In this document: positions 1 to 9,653 of the stretch, one piece after another
Layout of the letters: the number at the start of each line of letters is the position of its first letter
Numbering within the stretch: the first letter of the stretch is position 1
NCBI GenBank assembly: GCA_015680685.1
Contig: MNCI01006628.1
Location: 1-27,109, forward strand
Source of the DNA: Gnetum montanum
Lineage: Eukaryota > Streptophyta > Gnetopsida > Gnetales > Gnetaceae
DNA: 27,109 bases
Direction of reading: 5' to 3'
The notes under the pieces: generated by a model
The model's database searches: none
Told to the model about the DNA's origin: nothing
Seen by the model: the letters and a program-made list of their open reading frames with translations, nothing else
Program-made: the position numbers and the translations under genes

Positions 1-399
1 TATCTCTTTTGAGCCTTTACTTAATGATCCTTTTCATGATCTACTATGTTTACATTTTTTTATGTGTGAATATTTCCTTTCATACTTCCTATTATTCTAG
101 GAAAGGTTATGAGGTATTATGATGCAACAAGAATATCATATTATTCTTTTTAGTTAGTTAATATATAATAATTACAAATAAATATATATTTTATGTTTAT
201 TTAATATGTATTATTATTTTCTACTTGAGTTCTATCTATGGCTAATAAAGTTATGATGATGTGTTGGTTATATCTACTTGGAAATACATGTAGTCAAATA
301 CTTTAAAGTTTAAACATTTTTCATTCCTTCCTTCATTTTCATTTCTTCTTCTCCCATCTAAAAAATGATTGATTTAAGCCTACATTTACAAGTTACTAG
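1..399. other. AT-rich DNA without a recognisable gene
   Basis: No reading frame or RNA gene can be supported. The right-hand end probably merges into the decayed LINE fragment that follows, because the LINE frame becomes unreadable near 400. Confidence 0.5.
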
Positions 400-860
400 C
401 TTCTCTATTATCAATGAAAATTTTAGTTACGATTTCATCATACATGTCGTAAATGCCTTTGATATATGGAATAGGAATATCTTTATTATTTAAAGTCTAT
501 CAAATAATTTTGTAAGAAACTCTATCATAATTTTTTTCTAAATTAATAAAACTCATTTTTAGATTATTCTTTTCATCTCTAAATATCTTCAATACTTATC
601 TTAATAGTAAAATTGCTTTCATAATTAATCTTTTAGGGATAAAAATAAATTAATACTAAAAAAGTATTAATTACCTTAAAACCTATTTCATAACTTCATG
701 ATGTAGCTCATAAAATTAATACCTTTGTCATTTCCATAATTTTAAATATCTTATTTTTTTTAGATAGTTATAATGCTTTTCTTCTCATTAACTCTTTCAA
801 TCATCTTGCATTTTTCCTTTCTACAATATCTTGTTGATTAAATGTATCAACCAAATGATC
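400..860 (-). pseudogene. Decayed non-LTR retrotransposon (LINE) reverse transcriptase fragment
   Basis: Read on the minus strand, two stretches match well-known blocks of plant LINE reverse transcriptase. Around 720-690 is GINFMSYIMKL, the decayed form of the 'RGIKLMSHTMKLWE' block. From 556 downward is MSFINLEKNYDRVSYKI followed by IPIPYIKGIYDMYDE, the decayed form of the 'FIDLEKAYDRVPRE...YI..I.DMY' block. The order and spacing suit the fingers/palm part of the domain. The catalytic FADD box and the endonuclease are not visible, so this is an internal fragment of a much longer ORF2. Several stops and at least one frameshift separate the blocks. No poly(A) tail or target duplication was found. 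Confidence 0.75.
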
Positions 861-1020
861 CTTTAACTATCATATATAGGCTTTAAATCCTTTATAATAA
901 TCTTTATATTTATTAAATTTTTATTTAGTTTAATTTATACATGTTAATATTGGTAAATCCTCTTTATATACTTTAATTACAACTATTTTCAAAGAAATTT
1001 TAGTTGCCTAATAGGATCAT

Positions 1021-1699
1021 ATGGTTAGCACAATAGCACTACTAGATGAAATTCATGAACAAAACAAACAAATTTTTCGAAGGTTTTCATCCCTCAAAGA
1101 GAGGATTGAAAAGAAAAAGGAGACTAGTACTACTCCAAACAATAATGAACAAATTCTGCTAATATTAGCAAAACCTAAAGCAAAGGTTAAGCAACATTAA
1201 AACAAATATAAACTTGAAGGAAAAGAGATAAAAAAGGTATTTATAGTAACCAAATATTTAAATGAGCAAGATGGGAAAAGACAAGGAAAAACATTTATGA
1301 TTTGAAGGTAAGGGTGGAAGATTAAACGAATGAGATTTTAGTTTAAAACATTGAANGGGTGGAAGATTAAACGAATGAGATTTTAGTTTAAAACATTGAA
1401 AAANTAAACTAATTGAAAAGCCTTGGCATTTAACTATTATGTTTGTGATATAGAAGATAAAGAACATATTTTAGGTCACTTGAAGAAAATCAAGAATGAA
1501 AAAAGCATTTGAATAAATGAGGATCTTACTCATATGGAACTTGTAAAAAGGACTAAACAATGGAAAAAGATTAGGAAAGCTTGTAAAAATGGTTTTGTAG
1601 CATACCTAAATCCTAGCGACATGGCAATAATTACAAACAAGCAATATTCCAAATATTATTTAAAAATGCATAGGCCATTTAAAGTATGCATTTCTTAAT
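1021..1699 (+). pseudogene. Unrecognised coding-like stretch, lysine-rich, broken by stops
   Basis: One plus-strand frame is unusually open. It starts at ATG 1,021 (MVSTIALLDEIHEQNKQIF...), runs 59 codons to TAA at 1,198-1,200, stays open for about 35 more codons, then is interrupted around the two N positions. It resumes at 1,423 for about 90 codons with a single TGA, ending at 1,699. The predicted peptide is rich in Lys, Ile and Asn. I recognise no domain. In DNA this AT-rich about one stop per 13 codons is expected by chance, so the openness is suggestive and no more. It could be a remnant of another mobile element or of a host gene. Confidence 0.25.
1312..1400. repeat. 44-bp exact duplication flanking a single N (likely assembly scar)
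   Basis: Bases 1,312-1,355 and 1,357-1,400 are identical over 44 bp and separated only by N at 1,356. A second N is at 1,404. Two identical contig ends joined by a one-base gap is what an assembler leaves when it fails to merge overlapping ends, so the real genome probably carries one copy. Confidence 0.8.
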
Positions 1700-1935
1700 A
1701 TAGATGATGGAATTGCAAATAAATTTTTTTCATTAGATTGTATTAGATTTTTTGTAGCTTTGATGCTTTTAATTTTGTTGAAATTTGGGAAGATGTTGAT
1801 TTTGTATAATTTGTAGTTCTTAAACTAATAAATTCATTTTAAGAAACATAAGAATAGGATAAAGAGATAGACATTTTTATGGCATTGTAGTGGTTGTAAG
1901 GAGATTTCATAAAAATTGCATGCTTTTACAAACAA

Positions 1936-1940
1936 ATTAG
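1936..1940. repeat. Target site duplication ATTAG, left side of E1
   Basis: ATTAG lies directly before the first LTR base (TGATGA at 1,941). The same five bases follow the last LTR base at 8,431. Five base pairs is the usual target duplication of Ty3/gypsy integrases. Confidence 0.75.
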
Positions 1941-1995
1941 TGATGAGTCATGGATTGGCCATGTCGATGAGGCCTCATCAACTTTGCCCCATCAA
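1941..1995 (+). repeat. E1 5' LTR stub (U3 start only)
   Basis: The sequence starts TGATGAGTCATGGATTGGCC and closely matches the start of the E1 3' LTR at 7,520 (TGATGACTCGTGGATTGGCC), including the following GATGAGGCCTC-TCAAC stretch. It stops upstream of where the TATA box would be. The next bases read in frame as integrase. Confidence 0.85.
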
Positions 1996-2289
1996 CCTAG
2001 AGATAAGGTTATCTACTAGAACCCCACACACATATCTCAAAAAATAAAGTTCCAAATGTTGTGGGAGGGACCTTATATTATTGAAAAAACCTTTGTTTCT
2101 AGGGCCATATTAATCTACAAAACTAAGAGCCCAAACAAAAAGCAGTTGGTCAACATCAAACAAGTAAAACCTTTCCTTGATCCAAAGCAAGATAGTGCAA
2201 CAAGTACGTCATTGGATGGACAACCACACTCTATATTTTTCATCTTCTTCTTTCAACCTAGTCATGAGCGAGAGGGCCATCTGGGCTAA
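1996..2289 (+). pseudogene. Integrase C-terminal (GPY/F) fragment
   Basis: The frame beginning at 1,996 reads PRDKVIY-stop-NPTHISQKIK, then FQMLWEGPYIIEK at 2,050-2,088 and a tail ending KQVKPFL near 2,184. This matches the end of plant Ty3/gypsy integrase: the 'GDKVL' strand, then the 'WEGPY.V' GPY/F module, then the 'VKPY' close. The zinc-binding HHCC and catalytic D,D-35-E parts are absent because the deletion breakpoint lies just upstream. There is one in-frame TAG at 2,017-2,019, and the frame ends at TGA... or an equivalent decayed stop by 2,289. This is the only integrase sequence I could find in the window, and it shows that the family originally encoded one. Confidence 0.8.
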
Positions 2290-3590
2290 CCATGCATATG
2301 GCTCCTCAATTTTTACCTTTTTTGTTTTAAACTTTGTTGATTTTTACCCCTTTTTAGTTTTTCACTATATTAATTTTCTCATTTTTGTTTTACAACATCA
2401 TTAGTATTTTTTATCTTTCTTAAATATTTTATACTTTCATATATACTTTACTTTAATTTTGTGTGACTTTTCATTATTTTTGCTAATAAAAGTGCTTTAT
2501 TACCACAGGACACAAGGCCAATGTTGTTCTTTACCAACAATGGTTTGTGCTTTTAATGTTTTGATTGTTAATGTCTAGTTTATATTTTTGAATTATGATG
2601 TTTTATAACTAAGAAATGGTTTATTTTTCATGGAATAGGTAGTGAGTCCATGTCATCCATCCATCGACAAACTCTACGGTTTTCCTTGAATATGTTGTTC
2701 CTTTTCATTAATAAAACTATAAATGAACTTATGACCTTGGTAGTCTCAAAACATGGAAAGGATTCAAAGGTTTTAAAAGGGTGTGAGTTCAAGGGGATTC
2801 AATACTCTTTGTTCCTTTCTACTTGTTTACGCACCTGTGTGTTTCATGGATTTCTAACTATTCCACATCATCCAATGCTAGGAAGTTAACATAAGTCTTT
2901 CCATGGTGTGCTTTCCATTATAATAAAAAAAATTAAAAATTAAATAAATAAATAAATAAATAAATAAGATTGAAATTTAAAGCACACTCCTTAGATAGAA
3001 TAATTGGTTATAAGCATTGGTTATGGGATTACAAATACATGCTACCCATGCCTAAAGGCCCTTTTTCACTTTCTACTTCTCCCTAAATAAGGTGTGGTGT
3101 ATAATCTATAGTACATGCTTGTGTTTCGAGAAGTGGACTAGTCTTAGTGTGGCAATGCGAAGTCACTGAAAGTGGTTGGTTTCGATTTGGACTAAGGTTG
3201 GACCTTATTAGGTCATTTAAACATAATTTCCATAAGGGACTTCATGTGACCATAAATTGGGATTCCATTCCATCCTCTAAATCATCTAAATCTACTATCC
3301 ATCATCCACCATACTCTCAGTTTCCATGTTACGCTTGATGTCATAGTTTGATGTGTTGGAATTCTTGGATAGATTCTTTGAGGTTGGCCCTTAATTTTTC
3401 ATAATCATTAATCGATTGTGGGATCCTTAGGCTCCTTAGTTAAGGTTATGTAAGGGTAAAGGGCATGTGCTTGCTATGAGGAGGACCCACTTACATATCT
3501 CTTGGTTTGGATAATTAAGCTCTTTAACTTAGATATTGCTGCAATCATATCTTTTGTGTGCCCCATTATGCATCCAACTCTATGCTTCTT
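2290..3590 (+). other. Post-integrase spacer of E1
   Basis: About 1.3 kb without a supportable gene. It is family-specific and not random: the stretch from about 2,740 to 3,250 has a recognisable counterpart in E2 (minus strand, about 12,180-11,650). Shared landmarks include GAGTTCAAGGGGATT near 2,790, TTCCATGGTGTGCTTTCC near 2,900, an A-rich tract, and AAGCATTGGTTATGGG near 3,014. The short open frames inside it (for example 2,650-2,889 and 3,147-3,338) resemble no protein I know and do not look conserved in E2. Confidence 0.65.
2935..2968 (+). repeat. (AAAT)n microsatellite in an A-rich tract
   Basis: About eight units of a four-base AAAT repeat follow an A-rich lead. The homologous place in E2 (11,885-11,990, read on the minus strand) carries a different A-rich simple repeat, an (AAAC)n-like tract. 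Confidence 0.9.
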
Positions 3591-3599
3591 AAAATTTCA

Positions 3600-4313
3600 T
3601 AAAATTTCATTCTTTAACCATTTTCTTAATTTTCTAAATTATCTAAACTCCAACACCCTCTTCTACTATTTTTCTCATGTCCATGGCTTTTTGGGCTTCC
3701 ATTTGATCCCCATTTCACTCAAAAACTCCTTGTATTTTCAAATTTTTCCTAAAGTCAATGGGGATTAATAGCTATGTTGACTAGTCCTATTCGACAAAGT
3801 GGACCCCATCAACATGGCCTTCTTGACTAGGCTCCATCAATGCTACACAAAAAAGATCTATAAATACTACTAAACAATTTGAAATTTTTATCATTTGCTT
3901 CACAAAAAGAGAGGAGTTTTTGACATTTTTTAAAGCTTGAAACCTTCTAGAGCCCATAACTATCCTATCGTTTATCCATCTCACTTCATTTTTTTGATCT
4001 TGAGCTACCAACAATAAGTTCTTTGTAATGGGGGTCACAAACCTAAAGGTTTCTATTGAAAATGTTTCCCCTAAAGGGTTAATGAATACAATGATATTAA
4101 ACCATCAATTTTTGAGAGTTTAACCCTTCAACAACCTTTGATATGACTATAATCACTTATTAACATCAAAATACAAATAAACTAATGATTAAAATTGATC
4201 AAATCAACCATAATAACAACTTCGCTAGGTGTAACTTTTCTACTGAGATAAGGTATTCCAATTGTTTCATGTTACGCAATAATTGCTAACCTATGGTCAT
4301 GTTGGGATTACAA
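3600..4313 (+). promoter_or_regulatory. Internal promoter-like block upstream of ORF3 (E1)
   Basis: The block contains CTATAAATAC at 3,858-3,867. Within the 100 bases before it are CATCAAC/GTTGA-type and GGCC motifs (for example CCCCATCAACATGGCC near 3,805), the same layout as the LTR U3 upstream of its own TATA box. Homology to the matching E3 block (minus strand, about 20,860-20,167) runs over most of the region, including CTTCCATTTGATCC near 3,700 and a CCCTAAAGGGTTAA / CCCCAAAGGGTTAA box near 4,070. ORF3 starts about 450 bp downstream of the TATA box, so an intron or long leader would be needed. Promoter function is inferred. Confidence 0.55.
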
Positions 4314-7146
4314 ATGGAAAAAACATTGAAACAACTATAGGAGGGAGGACCATCTCAACAAAGGAAGAAATGACATAGAGCTAGAAGGGGCTAGCAAGAA
4401 TAAACCTAGGAATAGGTAGAAGAAACCCATGTAATGGAACCTCTTCAAGAGAAGCCTGAAGTGGAATCTATTCAACAGATTCATAAGCAAGAGGCTGCAA
4501 TAGAATAATCACAACAAGGAGAGGCACAAGGCCCATACCAAGACTTGAGGTCACACAAACATAAGCTTGCTTTGATATAATCAGGCCCCATGATGTCCAA
4601 CACTCAATTCTCTAGGAACTAAACTTCAGGCCATTCTTAGAGAATTCTCCAATAGAGGTAAAGACATAGTCACAAACCTCTCCCAAGTGGCCAATCATCA
4701 CTTTTAGTGGAGAGTGGTACATGAAAGAGACGTATTGCTTCTTTAACAATAGAAAAGAAAGTTCCACTATGAAGATCAAGGACATTCAGGTGTCCTACTT
4801 AGCTAAAGCCATCACATAGGCTCTTGGGTTGCCTAATTCTAGGAAACAACTAGTAGAACATTATACACAAGCTAATCTATAGATAAAAAAGAAGTGGGCC
4901 CAATGGTGTTACAAGGTAGACTATAATAGTTTGACACACTAACACCAATGGAGTGCATATACTTCAAGATAGTAGCCTATCACCTTAATTTGATGGTGAG
5001 GCCTAGTAAGGTGACTACCTTCTTCGCCTAGGCATGTGCCCCTATAAGTAGGAAATTTCTAGCAAACCTTCCATAGTTAATCTATCTAGAGATAGAAAAG
5101 CATTTTAAAAAGAATGAACATGGAAGGAAAACCTTGCCCTTTTGATGCCTTATTAGAAAACTTTGCAAATGGGCAAGGATAGTCCACTACACCAATGACA
5201 CAATTAGGCATACTCACATTACCTCTTGGTTTGAAATGATGAAGGATAAGACATCTACTATGTCAAAAGAGGAGGATCAATAACTGCCAGCTTCACCACC
5301 TACTCAGGAAACAATGCCAAAATCCCATACTCCTAGGCATTACCTACATAAAATTTGAGATTGGCTCTTGCAATAGCAAGAGTAGCAAGTGGGAATGAGT
5401 GGTGGGGATCCATTTGTATACTGACTTGTGATGAGTCACCTTAATGAAGTGGCTCAAACAATTAGTTGGATGGAGAAATGTGGACCAATATTTTTATCCT
5501 AATGAGAATAGTTACCCATGAGGTCAAATCCCAATGCTCAAGAGGTGATGGTATCTCTCTCTCAATACCATTTATTCCCAGAATTCTCTAGGAATGCTAC
5601 CTTCTTTTCAATGAGCTTGGAGGAGGGCAAGGCGGGCAATTGTATTGATGATGCAAAACCAAGGGTAAGAGACATCTACAAAAGTGGTTGCTAATATAAT
5701 TTCTAAGGCATTTAACGCACTTATAACATCTATACCAAACATTTTTGCACTTAGAAATGTGCAGACGTTCACAAAAACTTTCAGCTAAAAACTAAATGTA
5801 GCCTAAAATGAAGAGTTGCTAGACCAACTGGTGGTGACTAGGCAACCAATTTTGAACATCTTTTATTTTTCCTATATAACATTACTACAACCTAGTTATA
5901 GTTGTATGAAGTAAAGGGAAAATGTTTCATCCTAGAAGGGAAAATTGAAATGGCTCAAGTGTAAAACCAATGCTTGGCCATGGAGGTTGCTAAATTTCAT
6001 GTTTTTTTGGTAATCCTACACTCCTCAACCTTGTAATAATAAGAGATGAATATTTTTATCAGCTTCAAGAGTGATTAAAAAAAGTTAAAGAGGGAATGGT
6101 GATGACCATATTTAACCAGTCCATAGTTGAAGCAAAGATCTATTTAGTTCAAAAGGACTTGATTCAAACACATCAAGAAAATGAAATGTTGACCATAGAA
6201 AACACTGCTTGCAAAATGTTGATACCAAAAATAACAAATGTAAGAATTCATCCATCAATAGTAGGAGCATCTAGCCATAGTGAATACAAAATTGAGAAAA
6301 TTTGTAGCAGAGAATCACAATCTTTCTATAGAGGAAGCCCATGCCTTGAGCCAAAAATATACCATTGAAATTGTTGCTTGGAAAGATGAGGCTATCAAAT
6401 TTGAAAGAGTCAAGAATCACTATAGAGACTAGGTTGGCTTGTAGAATGAGGTGAATGAGAAACATATCCAATGTTTAAGGTGAAAGTGAATGAGGTCCTC
6501 TAGTAACTTTAGTAAGGAAGAGAGATGTGGTAGCCTATCATTGATGGGATAGATGCCTACAACAAAGTAGAGATCCACATGAAAGATTTGTAAGTTGAAG
6601 AAATGGTATAATATATGGAAGTAGCTAATCTCTGATATGCAAATATGGTAATCCTAACTATCGATTGCTAGCTTGTTCTTGTTGTACAAGGTCAAGTTTA
6701 AGCACCACAAGGATACCAAGCAAAAGCTTGTGACAACAAACACTAAACTCAAAGTTCTCAAGGCAAGATTCATTGATCAACGATGAACTACTGAGAACCT
6801 ATCCAAGAGAACGAATGATTACCAAAAGCTACAGAACGTAATGAGGATGTGCAACATCAAGCACAAATAATTTACTACCTAGTTCATCAATGCTAAGGAG
6901 CTATTCCCAACAATACCCTGTCCTTGGAATGTGCTCATTCCAACCCACATTAGCAAAGTTTCATGAACCATGCATGATCCCAAGAGTAAGGAGGTGAAGA
7001 TGAAAGCATTGCTAGATGCTTTTCATCTTCCATAAAAGGTTATAAAAGCAACAAGATAGAAACAATAGCCTCAACCACCGCTTATGCTTAAGGTTGAAAA
7101 AGGTCCATCAGATCCTCAAGAGCCTCCATTGCCTAGGATCATATGA
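4314..7146 (+). pseudogene. ORF3 of E1: unrecognised ~945-codon accessory ORF, decayed
   Basis: The start is ATG 4,314, which aligns codon for codon with the E3 start for the first ~40 codons. The conserved end is PPLPRII followed by TGA at 7,144-7,146. From the N-terminus there is a short polar, basic, Gln-rich region; a conserved body with GEWYMKETYCFFNNRK, MKIKDIQVS, QIKKKWAQWCYKVDY and CLIRKLCKWARIVHY (about residues 110-310); a variable linker; a Lys/Glu-rich segment likely to be coiled coil (about 600-840) with WKDEAIKFERVKNHYR and HHKDTKQKLV; and a C-terminal box KELFPTIPCPW...DPKSKEVKMKALLDAF. No signal peptide, membrane span, zinc knuckle or enzyme motif is visible. Many stops and some frameshifts break it. 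It sits where Athila-type elements carry an env-like gene, but nothing here looks like an envelope protein. Confidence 0.7.
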
Positions 7147-7167
7147 TCCTTTTGATTTTCTTCACAC

Positions 7168-7463
7168 CATCAAAGGACGAGTTTTCTAATATTTGTTTGA
7201 TATTCAATTTTGTATCGTGAACACCATAAATTTGTTCTTTTGATATCTATACACCTAGTTACTTAGTTTTATCATGTTAGTTTTTTTGTATCATGTGTTG
7301 GTCAATAATCCATGTCATCAAAGGAAAAGTTGCCTAATTTTTGTTTAGTGTTCAATTTTGTGTCATGAACACCATAAATTTATAATTTTGTTGATTTGTA
7401 CACCTAGGCACTTAGTTTTATCATGTTAGTTTTGTTGTGTCATGTGCTAGTCAATAATTCCCT
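7168..7463 (+). repeat. Tandem duplication, two ~148-bp units, in the 3' untranslated region of E1
   Basis: Unit one starts CATCAAAGGACGAG at 7,168 and unit two starts CATCAAAGGAAAAG at 7,316. Both continue through a 'TTCAATTTTGT..CATGAACACCATAAATTT' pattern and end with GTCAATAAT. E3 appears to have a single copy at the corresponding place (17,100-17,300), so the duplication arose in the E1 lineage. Confidence 0.85.
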
Positions 7464-7491
7464 ACCTTTTCAATTTTGTAAAGAACTCGAT

Positions 7492-7519
7492 GACAAGTTT
7501 TCATTTAGTTGTGGAGGTA
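7492..7519 (+). other. Polypurine tract region of E1
   Basis: The purine-rich GTGGAGGTA lies directly before the 3' LTR start. It is preceded by the family box GACAAGTTTTCATTTAGT, which is also next to the LTR in E2 and E3. The position suits priming of plus-strand DNA synthesis. Confidence 0.7.
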
Positions 7520-8431
7520 TGATGACTCGTGGATTGGCCACATTGATGAGGCCTCGTCAACTGGGATATGTTGATTAGGATACATCAACTAAGCCCCATC
7601 ATCACATTTTTTGATGAATTGTTGTAGCCATGTCGATGTAGGGCTTATTCTTGCCTATAAATACATGCCAACCCACTATGTTTTAGGGCATCTTGGTCAT
7701 AGTTGTAGTGAAGCTCTTACAGTTTTTACATTTGAAAATTAGAATATCTTCCTAAGTGCTAGTAGTAGAAGTCACTGAGTGTATGAATCTTTATTTGAGA
7801 ACTATTGTACCTGAGCACAGTAGTGTGTCTACCAATAAAGACAAGCTTCTTGATAAACCTTGCATCATTGTGGATAGTTTAAATTTTTTATTCATGCATT
7901 TAATGTTTTCAATTATTTATTCAATGATCCTCAGTAATTGAGATAATTAAGTCATTAAGAAAGATAAAATAGATAATGATTAAGTAAACACATAAATACG
8001 ATTGCTTTGAGCATGCATATGATGTTTGGTAATCCTAGCATTACTTCACGCTTGGTAACCCAACAATGTTATATGTGTTCAAGATGTGTACAACAAGTAG
8101 GACCAGATACTTATGTTAGGACTAGTTCAACAATAGTTAGCTAATTAGATTAAAGTAGACATTAAATTACCTTATTCTCTATTCTATTTATTTCAAGCAC
8201 CAAAACCATAAAATATAAAATGATAAAAATCATGTTCCTCAATTACACTTAATCCATATTCTCAGGCTTCACAAGTGTAGTTGGGAAGACAAAAAATGTT
8301 CTCAATGCCTAGTTTACTTCCTAGAGAACTAGTGCATCAGAAAACTATAGAGTCTATAGAATTCAACTGGAACATGTGTGAACACTTTGTGATTCATATG
8401 GTTGAGTGTAGGGGTACTCGACTGCTCATCA
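7520..8431 (+). repeat. E1 3' LTR (912 bp)
   Basis: The LTR begins TGATGACTCG and ends GCTCATCA, giving a TGATGA/TCATCA terminal inverted repeat, and is followed by the ATTAG target duplication. U3 has CATCAAC/GATGAGGCC motifs, a TATA box at 7,655 and a likely polyadenylation signal AATAAA at 7,834-7,839. Farther in is TTGGTAATCC...CTTGGTAACCC, a sub-repeat that is also found (as TTACCAAGC) in the other LTRs. The last ~250 bp match the ends of the E2 and E3 LTRs. Confidence 0.88.
7655..7664 (+). promoter_or_regulatory. TATA box of the E1 LTR
   Basis: CTATAAATAC lies about 135 bp into the LTR, downstream of the CATCAAC/GGCC motif cluster. The same TATAAATA core occupies the same place in both E3 LTRs and in E2. 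Confidence 0.7.
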
Positions 8432-8436
8432 ATTAG
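8432..8436. repeat. Target site duplication ATTAG, right side of E1
   Basis: This is the partner of ATTAG at 1,936-1,940, directly after the LTR end TCATCA. Confidence 0.75.
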
Positions 8437-9653
8437 TAATCATAAACAATATGTTTGGTTAAAAATCTTATATTACCATGGTGGTGTTTTCCTTGTCATA
8501 TGTTGTTTTGTCCCTCAAGATGCTCCATTGTATGATTCTAAAAAGTTGTCTCATAATCATTCCTTTCAATTCTTAGGTAGAAATATTATATAATTTTTAG
8601 TAAAAGGCTTAGTGCTCATTTGTAAATATTTTAATACAAGGATATGTTCAAAGCAAACAAAAATTATTTAGTGATAACATAATGTTGGAAGTATAGACAT
8701 TGTTAAAAGTCACAATTGGATAGACATTTTGTAGACAAAAATATTAAAATGTTGGATTAATAATCATTAGAATGGATAAATTTTTTTGATCTACTCATTT
8801 ACAATGGCCTTGATAGATTTCCCAAAAATTCATCATTTACTTGAACAAGACCTCAAAGTAACTCTTATATTAATTTTCTTTTATGTTTCTAAAAAGATAT
8901 TGAATTTAGTAAGTTGAAAATTTAAGATTTACTAAAGTCTTTTCATTATCATGTAGAGTTTATATTGCAAATTCAAAGTTTTTCTTAAACAATAAAAAAT
9001 AAGAATAAGAAAATTTCAATACAAAGTCACCTAAAAAGTTAAGAAAAAATATATGGATACACCACATAACAAATGAACTCTTGAAAGATAACATAAGAAA
9101 ATTAAAAAAAAATTTGTTAGAGTAGCTAAGTAAGTTCTACATTAATAATAACAAGTTGCTCAGAAGACTTGGTTTGATAAAGATTGCATACAAGCTAGAT
9201 AAATATTAAGAATGCAAATAATAGTCATAGACAAAGTTTAGTTAATACATATAAATGTTTGATTAATACTAAGAGAAGAAAATCTATAGGATGTACAACA
9301 AATATTTTTCTTACAACATAAAATAAGAGTATAGATAGTTTTGGTGATGCTTTTATTATAAAGACTTTTTATCATTTAATTTTATAGTTTAAGATATCTA
9401 TTCATTTTACAATAAACCATTTATAACAAGAGATGATAAGTCTACTATTATTATATAACAAGAACCTCTCCTATTTACTCTTAAGTCATAGAGGATATTT
9501 AAAACCTTGCATCTAGAAAATATGTAGATTTAAATGGTTTATTTGTAGAATTATTAAAGTAGACAAAACCTACTATTCATAGAGAAACTTGACACACATT
9601 AAATTTAGTAATGGATTAAGGATTAGATCAAGATTGAAAAACTAATAAAGTTA
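8437..9653. other. AT-rich DNA between E1 and E2, no gene seen
   Basis: About 1.2 kb of A+T-rich sequence with no supportable reading frame, RNA gene or mobile element. It separates two oppositely oriented LTRs and would form the loop of that inverted repeat. Confidence 0.5.

Larger units (their letters stand above)
1941..8431 (+). mobile_element. E1: internally deleted Ty3/gypsy LTR retrotransposon
   Basis: The element runs TGATGA...TCATCA between ATTAG repeats. Its left end is the first ~55 bp of an LTR, followed at once by the C-terminal part of integrase. The rest of the 5' LTR, the PBS, gag, protease, reverse transcriptase, RNase H and most of integrase are gone. The remaining order is integrase end, spacer, promoter-like block, ORF3, polypurine tract and 3' LTR. 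Because both target duplications survive, the loss is an internal deletion within one insertion and not two separate fragments. E1 is plus-oriented, opposite to E2 and E3. It shares LTR, spacer, ORF3 and PPT sequence with them and belongs to the same family. Confidence 0.85.

Noticed and set aside
1258-1467. Minus-strand open frame with a repeated Phe-Lys-Leu-Lys-rich peptide
   Set aside because: Its internal repeat is the translated 44-bp assembly duplication around N. It is not a protein repeat.
2056-2404. Second plus-strand frame (from 2,177) overlapping the integrase end
   Set aside because: Phe/Ile-rich reading of T-rich spacer DNA with no counterpart in E2.
2935-2968. Possible CRISPR-like or satellite array
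   Set aside because: It is a simple four-base microsatellite without spacers.
6096-6368. Plus-strand 90-codon frame inside ORF3 of E1
   Set aside because: Only its first part looks to be in the ORF3 frame; after a frameshift the conserved reading continues in another frame, so it is not a separate gene.
4314-7146. ORF3 as an envelope gene
   Set aside because: The position fits, but no signal peptide, transmembrane helix or cysteine-rich ectodomain is visible in either copy.
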